This document shows positions 31,316-41,075 of a stretch of 64,000 nt of DNA, one piece after another. The DNA is from Hepsetus odoe (Eukaryota; Chordata; Actinopteri; Characiformes; Hepsetidae), in assembly GCA_017165825.1 (NCBI GenBank), contig CM029386.1, positions 4,345,729-4,409,728 on the forward strand, read 5' to 3'. The notes under the pieces were generated by a model. That model made no database searches, was not told the DNA's origin, and was given only the letters and a program-made list of their open reading frames with translations. How positions within the stretch are numbered: the first letter of the stretch is position 1; each line of letters starts with the position of its first letter. Both the position numbers and the translations under genes were made by a program.

Positions 31316-31595
31316 CGTCCAGTTCAGTTTTTAGATCCTCATTTAATTGATTCTGGTTTATCTTCTTCAGGATGATCAGTGTGATCTCTACAGCTACATA
31401 ATGTCCGTGATTTTGCACGATTTGATCCACAATGTCATGAAGATCTGCCTTCTCTAACTTACTCCTTGGAATCTTCTTGAAATTTTCCACACCATTAGAG
31501 AGATGCCACTGGAATAATTTCATGTCTTTTTCCAACAGGTCCTCAAGAGTCTTCAGTAAAACCTCTTTAATGGTTCGGTTTGCCATTTTGCAACA
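31316..31595 (-). CDS. Locus A pyrin-domain exon with start codon
   Basis: The exon follows a gtttag acceptor (31596-31597). The ATG is at 31586 and the exon ends at a gtaagg donor in phase 1. It encodes about 90 residues with the pyrin (DAPIN) pattern: L-L-K-T-L-E-D-L-L-E-K-D near the N-terminus, F-Q-W-H-L, the I-P-R-S-K-L-E basic turn, D-I-V-D-Q-I-V and a final helix A-V-E-I-T-L-I-I-L. The frame is intact. A PYD in front of FISNA-NACHT identifies the inflammasome-type group of fish NLR-C proteins. Confidence 0.9.
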
Positions 31596-31599
31596 CTAA

Positions 31600-31990
31600 A
31601 CACAGAGAGGAGCAATTCAGTCAAGTTCAGTGGAGGAAACTATTGTTGGGTGAAGAAATGTCAACTATAATTATTGTCATATGTGTCTCAAACTAAACAT
31701 AATGGAGGTTACAAACAACTGAGCTTTTCAGTCTGGCCCATTTATATTTTAAAATAAAGTTTAGATTAATTCAAATGTTATATCTTAGCCCTCCAATCGT
31801 CGGTCTGTTCCTTTAACTTTGTGATATGTTACTGCACTTTGTCTTTCATTGTTTCACAGTCTTATAGAGAGAGTATTCTTTTATGTTTTACGTATTGTTT
31901 CATGTTGTTATATGTTGCACTGTGGTCCATGGAGAAACATAATCTCTTCTCATTCTGTACTTGTACATTGCTGCTGGTGACCCTTGATAT
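31600..31990. other. No feature recognised in the locus A 5' intron
   Basis: AT-rich intron sequence. I see no exon. Confidence 0.5.
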
Positions 31991-31994
31991 TGAC

Positions 31995-32170
31995 CTGTGT
32001 GAGAGAGATGAGAATGAAGGGTAAGATCAAGTGGAGGTTAAAACTGTTTTACCAGTGTGGAAGGGAAAAGAATGAGTATGAAGCTAGAAATCAGAGATGT
32101 GAAGATGTATGTTGTTAGTACATATGCTCTAGAAGCAGGTTGTGAGATGGAGGCACTCTACCTAGCTGGA
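31995..32170 (+). mobile_element. RTE LINE endonuclease fragment
   Basis: The plus-strand translation gives M-S-M-K-L-E-I-R-D-V-K-M-Y-V-V-S-T-Y followed by E-A-G-C-E-M-E, matching the mid-endonuclease of the RTE family at 28440-29930. Confidence 0.65.
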
Positions 32171-32269
32171 GGGGCATATAGTCTTCAGGCCTAACAGAGC
32201 TGCAGGAATGGGTAGAAGCAGGGATGGTGGCTTATGCATCTATTTGAATAAATCCCTGGTGCATGTGGC

Positions 32270-32570
32270 CAGGCATAACAACATTCACAAAAGTTAGAAA
32301 TCAAAGAAATGCAGCAAACCATTTTAATTTTGAGTTCTATCAATCATGGTCCAGTGGGAGCAGTTCCAATTTGCTCATCCCAACCTTTTATTTTAAAAAG
32401 GTCAAACATTTGACACATTTTAAAATTTGCGTTATTACAACTTGTTAATGGTTTGCACCAATATTTTTTCTTGTTGCCAAGACTGACACCTTCTGTATCT
32501 CCTCCTTTGCTGTTTAACCAACAATAAAAAAAAGTCTAAGAACAGTCACTCTTTTAGAAATGGCTTCGCT
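32270..32570 (-). repeat. Dispersed repeat R1, inverted copy
   Basis: The reverse complement shares gggat-agc-aattgga-ctgctcccact and the tggtttgc-gcatttctttga block with 61610-61690, and the acagtcac...cttttatt end with 17040. Confidence 0.65.
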
Positions 32571-32578
32571 TTTTTGTT

Positions 32579-32617
32579 AATGTATTCTCTCTTTGTAAGA
32601 CAAAGAGAGAATACATT
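32579..32617. repeat. Perfect 18-bp palindrome with 3-nt spacer
   Basis: aatgtattctctctttgt, spacer aag, then the exact reverse complement. The right arm is the edge of an RTE fragment. Confidence 0.95.
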
Positions 32618-32770
32618 AGTGTGAATGAAAAGGAGGGCAGTGGAGTGCTTAGGTTGCAGGCAGCAGAGGTGGTAAAGGTGGAGGGGTTTAAATTCTTGGG
32701 ATTTATACTTGGTACATCACACATGGAGATGAACTGTATTGTGGTTTTGAGAGGGTATGGGCTTTCATAG
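32604..32770 (+). mobile_element. RTE LINE RT C-terminal fragment
   Basis: The frame reads V-N-E-K-E-G-S-G, V-L-R-L-Q-A-A-E-V-V-K-V-E-G-F-K-F-L-G, the post-F-A-D-D thumb segment of RTE-type RTs. Confidence 0.7.
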
Positions 32771-32774
32771 TAAA

Positions 32775-32886
32775 ATCTGATTTAAAACAAAATTTGCTAA
32801 AGAAGCAGCAGGTTTGTCTAAGACTGAACCTTCAAAGTGTTTCTAGCCTGGACTGATTTAATCCCCCCTGAGCTGATGTACAGAAC

Positions 32887-32919
<33 letters not shown>

Positions 32920-33770
32920 CACACAGCTGCAATTTAAGGCTGCAGTAAGAATGTAATATTTTACGTTATGAGCACATCTGTGTAATCTTACTGATCTTCT
33001 CACCATGTTTAGGTAGGTGGTACATATAAAAGCAAAATCCACATGAATGCAGTGTCCAAAGTTTCCCATCAAATCATTGTCCAGAAAATCAAGAGGAAGG
33101 GAATAACAACTAAAGCAGCAAATTTAAAAAATTTTCATGAATATGTGTGCACTCATGTGTTTTGGGGTTTTACAGGAAAACCAATCAGAATAGAGTCCAT
33201 TTAAATATATCAGTCACGAAGCAGACAGTGTCAGTTGTGTTACAATCAATAAAAAGGGGCTGTTAGATTGTCTGTACAACTGAATTTATATAGAATATCA
33301 GGCAAACGTAAGTGGAGCTCGGAAGAAAATTAAATAAGTCGGAAGGGTGAGAGAAAAATCTTGAAACTATTGTTTGTTTCCAAAATCAGTTACAGTGTTG
33401 AATTCAAATTTGTTTTCTAAATGGTATAAAAAAAAAAGTACACAGAATAAAGAGTGAGTATGAGACAAAGTTCATATTTGCTCTTTATGTGATGAAAAAG
33501 CACTGTTGCTACTTCTACTAATAATATCACATCTTTCCAGCAATTTCATTTCCAGTAGAGACAGCTCAGAAAGCAAAAAATAAGCTTGTGTTATAATACA
33601 ATTTTTTAATTCAAAATATAAAGTTTTCCTCAGATTCTACTTTAGATTATAATATATACATTTAGAGTTTAAAACACTGTCACAGAATATCTCTTCTTAC
33701 AACTACAAAATGTGCCATTCATTCTTTTATTCAGACTAACACAAAGCTTCTGCACTAAACCATCAGCCTG
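32775..33770. other. Non-coding, AT-rich, with a (CA)n tract near 32890
   Basis: I see no gene or named element apart from the microsatellite at about 32887-32925. Confidence 0.55.
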
Positions 33771-33815
33771 GATCTGAATATGAAGAAACAGAAAATGTTT
33801 CTTCATATTCAGATC
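33771..33815. repeat. Perfect 19-bp palindrome with 7-nt spacer
   Basis: gatctgaatatgaagaaac, spacer agaaaat, then the exact reverse complement. Confidence 0.95.
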
Positions 33816-33996
33816 TTTATCAGATCTGAAAAAGACAGAACTTGTAATTATTCTGATTTCACTAACAGATCGCATGACTTAAAGTGAACGATTCACCTCT
33901 CTAGTTCAGTCTGAGAGTGAGATTCTCACTGACAATCTTTTAAACAAGCAGTAGAAACAGAAACAACATCCATTAAAACCTTGAGAGCAGAGTTAC

Positions 33997-34135
33997 CTGT
34001 TTCTGAACTCATTCAGGCTCTTTCAGAGTCTCCAGGTAGAAAAGTTCAGCTCCGACTTTTCTCAACTGAGGTGAAGACTGAATAACAATCTGTAACTTCC
34101 TTTTCTTTAGAAAGAGGAAATCTCTGAACAGGAAA
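33997..34135 (-). promoter_or_regulatory. Locus A 5' UTR exon and proximal promoter candidate
   Basis: On the minus strand, tcagaaacag followed by gtaactctg is a good donor at 33995-33996. The preceding about 90 bases (gttgagaaaagtcggagctg...) have the look of an NLR 5' UTR exon. Spliced to the PYD exon it would contain a short upstream ORF (ATG near 34008) that ends before or around the PYD start. Upstream, cagaggaaatctct/gaaagaggaaa and an ETS-type ggaagt offer IRF/PU.1-like sites. All of this is motif-based inference. Confidence 0.45.
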
Positions 34136-34171
34136 TATCATACCAGAAGTGCCTCAAACCTCCAACAAAGT

Positions 34172-34335
34172 TACTGTGACAGTTTGGTAGGTTGGACTAG
34201 ATATAAGTGCAGAGTCAAGAGTCTGTGGCTGAACGTTATTAAACATGAACATGCACTCACACAAGCACTGAACTAAATGTGTTCCTCACAAACAGGCATC
34301 ATACGTGGATCCAGGACTGACACTCTCAAAACAAC
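34172..34335. mobile_element. Possible LTR-family remnant
   Basis: It starts tgtgacagtttgg and contains gtgcagagtcaagagtct...ttattaaacatgaacatgcactcacacaag, echoing the plus-strand order of the LTR family (gcgaagccag, ttttattatgcacaagcacac). The other end is not defined. Confidence 0.45.
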
Positions 34336-34424
34336 CCAAACATAATTAACAGCATCCTCTTTTGGGGGCACATGACTGGGCCTATTACCAGGGCCGACAC
34401 ATGACCAAAAGGGGTCCTAGGCCA

Positions 34425-34625
34425 AAGCCACTTCCAGGGCTGCAGCCAACAGCAATGAGGTCACATCCTGGACACAGGTGTACCACAAGGCTATGTGCTG
34501 AGCTCTCTCTTGTACTCCCTCTTCATCCATGACTGTGTTCCTGTGCACGGTTCGTACACCACAATCAAGTTTATAGACATCACCATTGTGGTGGTCCTGA
34601 TTAGGGATCAAGGATGACGTTCAAT
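34425..34625 (+). mobile_element. Rex1-like LINE RT fragment
   Basis: The frame reads T-G-V-P-Q-G-Y-V-L-S-S-L-L-Y-S-L-F-I-H-D-C-V, the RT palm. The catalytic block reads F-I-D-I-T where the family has F-A-D-D-T, so both Asp positions are altered. Confidence 0.8.
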
Positions 34626-34794
34626 ACCAGGCTGTGTGATGTGCAGATAATAACCTGGTAATGACCACACAGAAAGCAACACACCAACACAGTTTTACTG
34701 CCACTTCATTTGATAATTTCTTCATGGTTCTCATTTATTAAATTATTTATATTTGATTGTTTGTTCATTCATTCATGTTTTTGTTTTTTTTTTC

Positions 34795-35290
34795 CGCAAA
34801 GCAACCAGAATTGTGGATGATCCAACACACCCATCCCACACTCTCTTCTCCTTCCTGCCATCTGGGAAAAGGTTCTGCAGCATACAGGCCTCCACTACCA
34901 GATTGGGAAACAGTTTATTCGCCCTGGCCATCTGACTTTTGAACTGATAATCACCTTACCGCTGCTTTTCTTATTACTTACTATTTATTTTTTGCACCCG
35001 CACATTAACCACAACATTGCTGCTCCACCACACTGCCAACAACATGTGCTGCTTTGTTCTGTAACACTGTGGCTATCCGAAGGATGAATGTACTGAATGT
35101 ACTCACAACTTTGTACTGGAACTGCAACGTCTTCGACCGCAAGTCCCTACAACAGGTAGTGAGGACAGCTGAGAAGATTATCTCTGCCTTCTGTTCAGAA
35201 AATTTCCATCACTTGCTGCATATGATAGATATGATCCAGCAGTCTGGATACACTGTACTGTTCTTTCACAGCTCCACACGCTCTCTGCCA
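34795..35290 (+). mobile_element. Rex1-like LINE 3' coding end and 3' UTR pieces, rearranged
   Basis: A-T-R-I-V-D-D-P-T-H-P-S-H-T-L-F-S-F-L-P-S-G-K-R at 34801-34875 is the C-terminal end of Rex1-type ORF2. After a UTR-like stretch (35000-35090), another coding piece reads D-R-K-S-L-Q-Q-V-V-R-T-A-E-K-I-I (35135-35185) and again ends in a R-S-L-P-S-G-G edge. Two copies are fused or recombined. Confidence 0.75.
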
Positions 35291-35297
35291 TCTGGAG

Positions 35298-35492
35298 GGT
35301 GCTGGTGGTCTAGTGGTAGGGTACTTGCCTATGGATCCAGAAGTCCCTGGTTCGAATCCCACCTCTGGCACTACCACCATTGAGTCCCTGAGCAAGACCC
35401 TTAACCCTGAGTTGCTCCAGGGGGACTGTCCCTGTAATTAGGACCTGTAAGTCGCTCTGGATAAGAGTGTCTGCTAAATGCTGTAAATGTAA
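35298..35492 (+). repeat. SINE-A copy, full length
   Basis: A box (tggtctagtggtagggtac), B box (ggttcgaatccc), body and tail (gtcgctctggataagagtgtc) are all present. This is the best-preserved copy in the window. Confidence 0.95.
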
Positions 35493-35935
35493 TGTTTTTG
35501 GAGGAAACAGCTCCCAAAGCAACACTAAATCATGTTCATCCTCCAGAAGCGGCTGAAAGTACAGAAAAGACATCAGATCATTAGATAATTAAAGCAGCGA
35601 CGCTCGGTTTTTAAACTTCCTGATCTCCAGTGTTGTGATGTGGTTGATCTTAATGCTGCACAGATCAAGTACAAAGTACCAAAGACTTAATTTCCTAACT
35701 TTGTTCAGAGGTCGTGAGAACTTGGAGAGCCAGTCGAAGTCCAGGGAGACGTAAAGCTTTACTTTACAAACATAAAATTATCTTTTTAAATATGATGGGA
35801 AACAAACAGAGATGGAGATCTGAACATTACTGTGGATGAAGCGTTTAGAGCGTCTGTTTTTTTCTTCTGCTTTGTTTGGTTTCTGTTTCTCCTCCTCCAG
35901 CAGTGAGAGATGTGCGCTGTCCATTATATTCCTCT
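35493..35935 (-). other. Orphan exon-like segments on the minus strand
   Basis: An exon-like stretch begins after a ccttttag acceptor at about 35936, with ATG at 35925: M-D-S-A-H-L-S-L-L-E-E-E-K-Q-K, then basic R-R-S-K-R-F-I-H, and a possible gtaatg donor near 35830. A second segment after a tttcag acceptor (near 35552) reads P-L-L-E-D-E-H-D-L-V-L-L-W-E-L-F-P-P-K-T and is cut by the SINE-A insertion. Between them a frame reads L-D-F-D-W-L-S-K-F-S-R-P-L-N-K. I do not recognise the family. The GTCACGTGAC box at 36352 lies upstream, in promoter position. Confidence 0.35.
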
Positions 35936-36263
35936 AAAAGGACAGAACAGAATTCATGTGTGTCTGAAGAGTCATAAAGTAAAAGAAAACAGTTCAGTTG
36001 CATTAATTAAAGTGTATATTATTGTTTATTTATTGTATTTCCTAACTTGTTTGATACATTGAGAGTGATTTTATCTTTAATGTGATACTTTTCTCTGAAA
36101 AAATAAGTATTTATTCTTTAAGTATTAATTGTTAATTCCACGTATATTAAAGTAATCTGTTGAAAAGCACCCTCTGGCGGTGAAAACTGTGAACAAAGAT
36201 CAAATGTTTTTTATGTTTATATATAAATATAACAACTAAAGCACGTTTAAATCAATTACTTTC

Positions 36264-36268
<5 letters not shown>

Positions 36269-36297
<29 letters not shown>
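36269..36297. repeat. (ATA)n microsatellite
   Basis: Nine or so ataata units. Confidence 0.9.
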
Positions 36298-36351
36298 AAT
36301 CATGTCCAGAAATAAATAATTGATGACTGAATTAATGACGGGATGGTGACC

Positions 36352-36361
36352 GTCACGTGAC
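36352..36361. promoter_or_regulatory. Palindromic GTCACGTGAC (E-box / CLEAR-type) in a CpG-rich patch
   Basis: The exact ten-base palindrome is the consensus bound by MiT/TFE and USF bHLH factors. It is followed by a patch with several CpG (cacgcgcatcagcgagctg, ccgcgag) in otherwise CpG-poor DNA, which suggests an unmethylated promoter. It could serve the minus-strand orphan exons at 35493-35935 or locus B on the plus strand. Confidence 0.5.
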
Positions 36362-36559
36362 CTGCTGTGCTGACATCCTCCTCCCACCTACTGCTGCACC
36401 CTTACTCGTGCACGCGCATCAGCGAGCTGCTCCTCATCACCGCGAGTTTTAATCACATTTTATAACAAATAGGACTGAAAGGAGCGGTTTATCATGAACT
36501 CCTGATTTTATGACACATTTATAAAGAGCGATGATGTGAGGAGTCGCTGCGAAGGGACT

Positions 36560-37135
36560 TGATTAAGTTTTGACGTAAATCATTCAAGTTTTGATGTAAA
36601 ACCCGACGACAGCCCAAAGTAATCGATAATCGATAACCCTGACCCGGACTTTGATGAGTGACTTTAACAGATTGAATTATTTCAGAGAACAGAACAGACC
36701 TGAGTCACAGACTGTCAGAGAGTTTAATGAAGATTTATATTCACTCTTTCATCAGACGCTCTGAGGGTGTTTCAGTGTCTGTAGTTCAGAGTGTCTGAGA
36801 ACACTCCGATTAAACTAATGTAGCTCAGTAAAATGGGCTCTTTCATCAAGACTGTGGGGCTTTATTCATTCCTGTGTGGAGTTAAGTGTTTATGACACAA
36901 ACTTTTATTGAACTCTGTCACTGTTTTCATCACCATTAAAGTGTATTCCTCAAAAGAGAAACTAAACACCTAAACATCACACACACACACACACACATAA
37001 CCTCTCTCTCACACACACACACACACACGGTTTATCATAGGAAAAATCACACATTTACTGTCAGTGTGTGCCGTAATGAATACTACTATTTGCATATTAT
37101 TATTCTTGTTCTTCCATTCTTTTTCTTTTCTGTAG
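36560..37135. other. Upstream region of locus B with CA microsatellites
   Basis: Two (CA)n tracts near 36980-37028. I could not place an N-terminal exon or start codon for locus B here. Confidence 0.5.
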
Positions 37136-38700
37136 TTCTGGGAGAGTTCTGCTGACCCAGGATCAGTCCAGATGTGGAGTATGTGAACAGATTCAGGCAG
37201 ATCTCATCTCGATCACCTGTGGACACACTTTCTGTAGACAGTGCATCGACAGCTACTGGAACAAGTCTGCTCAGACAGGAGACTTTGTCTGTCCTAAAAC
37301 ATGTCCTCTTCCACATCCAAACATGGACATGTCCATGGAGCAGGGTTACTGCCAACTAGTAGATAAAGTCTTACACAGAGTCTCTGAAAGACACAAAGCT
37401 AGCATGAAGAGCAGGTACGAGAGCTTATTTGAAGGATTCAAAACACAAGAGAATAAAACACTACTGAACAGGATTTATACTCAACTGCACATCATGGAGG
37501 GAGAGAGTGAAGGAGTGAACGAAGAACATGAAGTTTTAAAGATGGAAAAAAAACGCTGGAACCAGAGCTTGCAAGAAACACCAATTAATTGCTTAGATAT
37601 CTTTAGACCTGTCCAGCAAAGTCCTGGAGAAAGAAAAAACTTAGAATTAAAAGTACAAAAGCTCAGAAGCGTGCTGACTAAAGGCATCGCTGGAATTGGA
37701 AAAACTGTCTCTGTGCAGAAGTTCATTCTGGACTGGGCTGAAGGAAAAGCCAATCAGGATGTAGATCTGATGTTTTTGCTTCCATTCCGAGAGCTAAACC
37801 TGATTAAAGATGATCAGTACAGTCTTCATGGACTTCTGTGTGACTTCTATCCTGAGTTTAAAGACCTGGATACAGAGGTTTATGACAAGTGTAAATGTGC
37901 GTTCATTTTCGATGGTCTGGATGAAAGCAGAATTCCACTGAACTTTATACAGTGTGACAGAGTGTCTGACATAAACACAGTGTCTTCAGTGGATGTGTTG
38001 ATGACAAACCTCATCAAAGGAGAACTTCTTCCATCAGCTCTCATTTGGATGATGTCCAGACCAGCAGCAGCCAAGCAGATCCCTCCTTGGTACATCGACC
38101 GTGTGACTGAAATTCAGGGATTCAGTGACCCACAGAAGGAGGAATATTTCAGAAAGAGAATTTCAGACACAGACCAAGCCAACAGCATCATCTTCCACAT
38201 TAAGACAGCAAGGAGCCTCCACATCATGTGCCACATTCCAGTCTTCTGTTGGATCTCAGCCACTGTGTTTCAGCGAATCCTGACACAACAAAAAACAGAA
38301 ATTCCTAAAACTCTGACTGAAATGTACTCACACTTTCTGAGCACTCAGACAATCATGAAAAATGAGAAGTAAAATGAGAGAAGAAATGAGAGAGATCCAG
38401 AGGAACTGCAGGAATTGAACAGAAAGGTGCTCCTGAAACTGGCTGAACTTGCTTTCAAACAGCTGATGAAGGGCAACGTGATGTTCTATGAAGAAGACCT
38501 GAAGGAGTGTGGGATTGATGTCACAGAGGCCTCAGTGTATTCTGGGATTTGCACTGAGATCTTCAGAGAAGAATCTGTGCTTTATCAGAGGAAGGTCTAC
38601 TGCTTTGTACATCTGAGCTTTCAGGAGTTTCTGGCTGCTCTCTTTGTGTTTCACTGCTTTGTGAGCATAAACAAGGAGGAACTACATGTGTATAGTGTAG
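37136..38700 (+). pseudogene. NLR locus B: RING-FISNA-NACHT exon with one in-frame stop
   Basis: After a tctgtag acceptor (37134-37135) the frame is open at once. A RING finger spans 37173-37305 (C-G-V-C, then C-G-H-T-F-C-R-Q-C, then C-P-K-T-C). FISNA follows, then Walker A G-I-A-G-I-G-K-T (37683-37706), Walker B I-F-D-G-L-D-E (37905-37925) and the M-S-R-P-A-A-A sensor, with H-I-M-C-H-I-P intact. A TAA at 38370-38372 sits after M-K-N-E-K, and the same frame continues (N-E-R-R-N-E-R) through F-V-H-L-S-F-Q-E-F-L-A-A. After about 38690 the family sequence is lost, so the helical part is truncated by later insertions. RING receptors of this type would be E3-like cytosolic sensors. Confidence 0.9.
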
Positions 38701-38942
38701 AAAGCACTATACAGCAGTGCTTTAGAGTTTTTATATTTCTGCAAAAATATGACATGAAATATCAACAGATTTAAAACTAGTTCATTAAAAAAAACATAAA
38801 AAAAAACAAATTTAACCAAGCAAGGCAAAAATATATTGAGGAAAATGATACAGTATTGTATATTTGTAAGTGTGAAAAATAACAGAAGAATGTATTTAAT
38901 AAAAAAAAAGAGCAAAAAAGCATTGCAGTAACATTACTAAAG

Positions 38943-38976
38943 ATTTTGATATATATATATATATATATATATGTAT
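38943..38976. repeat. (TA)n microsatellite at the MITE edge
   Basis: A tatata run directly precedes the MITE, a TA-rich target typical of Tc1/mariner insertion. Confidence 0.85.
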
Positions 38977-39518
38977 ACAGTACTATGCAAAATGTTTAGG
39001 CTGGTGTGAAAAAATGCTCTAAACAAAGAATGCTTTCAAAAAATGGAAGTGTTAATCATAAACAAAATGCAGTGAATGAACAAAAGAGAAATCTAAATCA
39101 AATCAATATTTGGTGTGAACACCCTTTGCCTTCAAAACAGCATTAACTCCTCTAGGTACACTTGCACACAGTTTTTGAAGGAACTCGGCTGGTAGGTTGT
39201 TCCAAACATGACTGTGTTTCAACCTCTGTGTGACATTGATGATCATCAGCACCTGTTTGGTAAAACTGGTTGATCATACACTGACTATAATCCTACAAAA
39301 TCCCTGACTTTGTGCAAGTGTACCTAGAAGAACTGATGCTGGTTTGAAGGCAAAAAGTAGTAACACCAAATATTGATTTGATTTAGATTTTTCTTTTGTT
39401 TGCTCACTTTGCATTTTGTAAATTGATAAAAATAAACAATCATTATTTATATTTCTGAAAGCATTCTTTGTTTACAGCATTTTTTCACACCTGCCTAAAA
39501 CTGTTACAAAGTACTATA
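38977..39518. mobile_element. Tc1/mariner-type MITE with long inverted repeats
   Basis: The left end (tacagtactatgcaaaatgtttaggc, gtgtgaaaaaatgct) is matched in reverse by the right end (agcattttttcacacctgcctaaaac, caaagtacta). Internal blocks are also inverted (atcaatatttggtg with caccaaatattgatttgat; ggtacacttgc with gcaagtgtacc), so the symmetry covers most of the element. It lies within the truncated 3' side of the locus B NACHT exon. No transposase ORF. Confidence 0.88.
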
Positions 39519-39519
39519 T

Positions 39520-40320
39520 ATTGACATCATTAACTGAACAATAAATAAAAAAGTAGTAAAAGACTCTGAATAATAAAAACGACTCTGAATAATAAAATAT
39601 AAGTGTATGAAAAGTGAAGAAAATCAGAACTCGTTCAATAAGCAACAGTCATAGTGAAGCTGAAGGAACTTCAGGTGGAACCCAAAGCAAGTCAAATGAT
39701 CAAAAATATTATTAAAGTCACAGCTTCTGTTTGTGTAATAATTATTAAGATATAATATTACTAATGATGCTGTTGATTATTTTCCCTCTAGACCTCCAAT
39801 AATATTAATATATCAGTTAAAATTAGTTAATAAAGTTTCAAACTTAATTTTTTTCCCTGTGCTTAAAACATAAAGTGTTTACAGCAAATGACTGGTAAGG
39901 GTCTAGTGTGAACATGGTCTAGCACAAACATCTTGCAATGCTAGTTTTCTCTGTTGTTCAAAGGATTTTCAGTGTTATTCAGTGTTTTTACATTTAGTTT
40001 ACTATAATGCTGTGTTCTGTGGAATAATTAATTATTTTTGTGCTTAAAAATCTTTAAAAAAAAATATTTACAAACAATTTGTATGGTCTGGAACAGATTA
40101 ATCATATTTACATACAATCTTATGGGGAAATTAAGTTTGGGTCCAAACGTAATTGGGTTGCGTCCAGAATTCTTGAATTAATTATGGTCGTGACCAGAGG
40201 TTCCTCTGCATAGTCATTATTGTTCGCTTATTTAATGAAATTCTTTGTGATTCTTTGTGATTCTTTGAATGATTCTTGTAAGGTTGAATTCCTCATTTCC
40301 TGTTTTAACTGTATTCTGTT
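39520..40320. other. Locus B intron
   Basis: AT-rich, no exon or named element seen. Confidence 0.5.
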
Positions 40321-40341
40321 CTGTTTTTACTTCTTTTACAG

Positions 40342-40513
40342 ACTTGCTGATCATAAACTCACATCGATCTCCTCTGAAACTCTCTGTTCTGCTCTGAAAT
40401 CACCAAACTCACCCCTAATAGAGCTGGACCTCAGTAACAATGACCTGCAGGATTCAGGAGTGAAGCTGCTCTCTGCTGGACTGAAGAGTACACTGTAAAC
40501 TAGAGACACTCAG
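40342..40513 (+). pseudogene. Locus B LRR exon 1, 2-bp deletion
   Basis: The exon lies between a ttttacag acceptor and a gtgagg donor. It reads L-A-D-H-K-L-T-S-I-S-S-E-T-L, then L-I-E-L-D-L-S-N-N-D-L and V-K-L-L-S-A-G-L-K-S. Compared with the sister exon at 41883, two bases are missing at agt-acactgt (expected agttcacactgt), which brings a TAA within the exon. Confidence 0.9.
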
Positions 40514-40516
40514 GTG

Positions 40517-40960
40517 AGGATTAATGTGCACCAAACTCATAGACTAAAGATACTGAAGATAACATGTGCAAAAGGTAACATAAACACAAAGATAAGCACA
40601 CAGAATGACTGGCACCCTGCTCTCATTGAGGCACACCTGTCACTCATATGAATGCAGGTGTTCACAATCAAAGCAGAGCGCCCCTTTCTGTCACAGAATC
40701 CCCCCCCCCATGTGCGCCACTCCTGAGGAGCCAAACCTTGCCCCATCCGGAGCAAGACCCAAGAGGGGAGGAGGTTAAACAAAAGCCTAACAAAAAGTCC
40801 AAAAGGACTTATACCCGGCTGTAACCATGGCCTTGCTGTTGGGTTCGGCCGCAGTCCCTGAAGCCCCACCTTTCTTTGGCAGGCTGGCTTAGACACAGTC
40901 CCTGGAGCCCTGGCCTTTTCCCCAGCAGGCTGGCTTGGCAGTACCTCCTTTAACAGGAAA
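40517..40960 (-). mobile_element. LTR fragment plus 3' interior of the coiled-coil LTR family
   Basis: 40517-40693 parallels the solo LTR at 4733-5017 and, on the minus strand, starts TGTGACAG right after a ggggggggggattc tract, the 3' purine tract. The interior (40694-40960) is Pro/Ala-rich in translation and resembles the leader-side text at 7256-7440 in layout. It begins only a few bases after the locus B LRR exon 1 donor. Confidence 0.75.
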
Positions 40961-41075
40961 CCAGTGATGCGACCACCAGGCGCTCGCCAGCGGGCCCCAC
41001 CTCCAGGCCTGGCTCCAGAGGGAGGCCCCGGTGACCCACGTCCGGGTGAGGGAGAACGTCTTCCAAAGTAGATTT
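40960..41075 (-). mobile_element. Fragment of the Rex3-like LINE 5' region
   Basis: The block ccccacctccaggcctggct...gggaggcccc-gtgacccacgt matches 47095-47145 in the Rex3-like element, same orientation. Confidence 0.8.

Larger units (their letters stand above)
21924..34090 (-). pseudogene. NLR locus A: PYD-FISNA-NACHT-LRR-B30.2 receptor, pseudogenised
   Basis: Seven exons can be placed on the minus strand: 5' UTR (33997-about 34090), PYD (31316-31595), linker (28318-28395), FISNA-NACHT (26487-28200), LRR (25557-25727), LRR (25124-25288), linker (24655-24701) and B30.2 (21924-22468), eight segments in all. Donors and acceptors are canonical and phases agree (1, 1, 2, 2, 2, 1). Intact, such a protein would be a cytosolic NLR-C/NLRC3-like sensor: PYD for homotypic inflammasome contacts, NACHT as ATP switch, LRR and B30.2 for recognition. 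The NACHT exon has four frame breaks and the B30.2 exon one stop, so the copy is dead unless the assembly is wrong there. RTE pieces fill the intron between the PYD and linker exons. Confidence 0.85.

Noticed and set aside
38370..38372. Recoding of the TAA in locus B
   Set aside because: TAA is not a selenocysteine codon and no SECIS or readthrough context is visible; a simple nonsense mutation is more likely.
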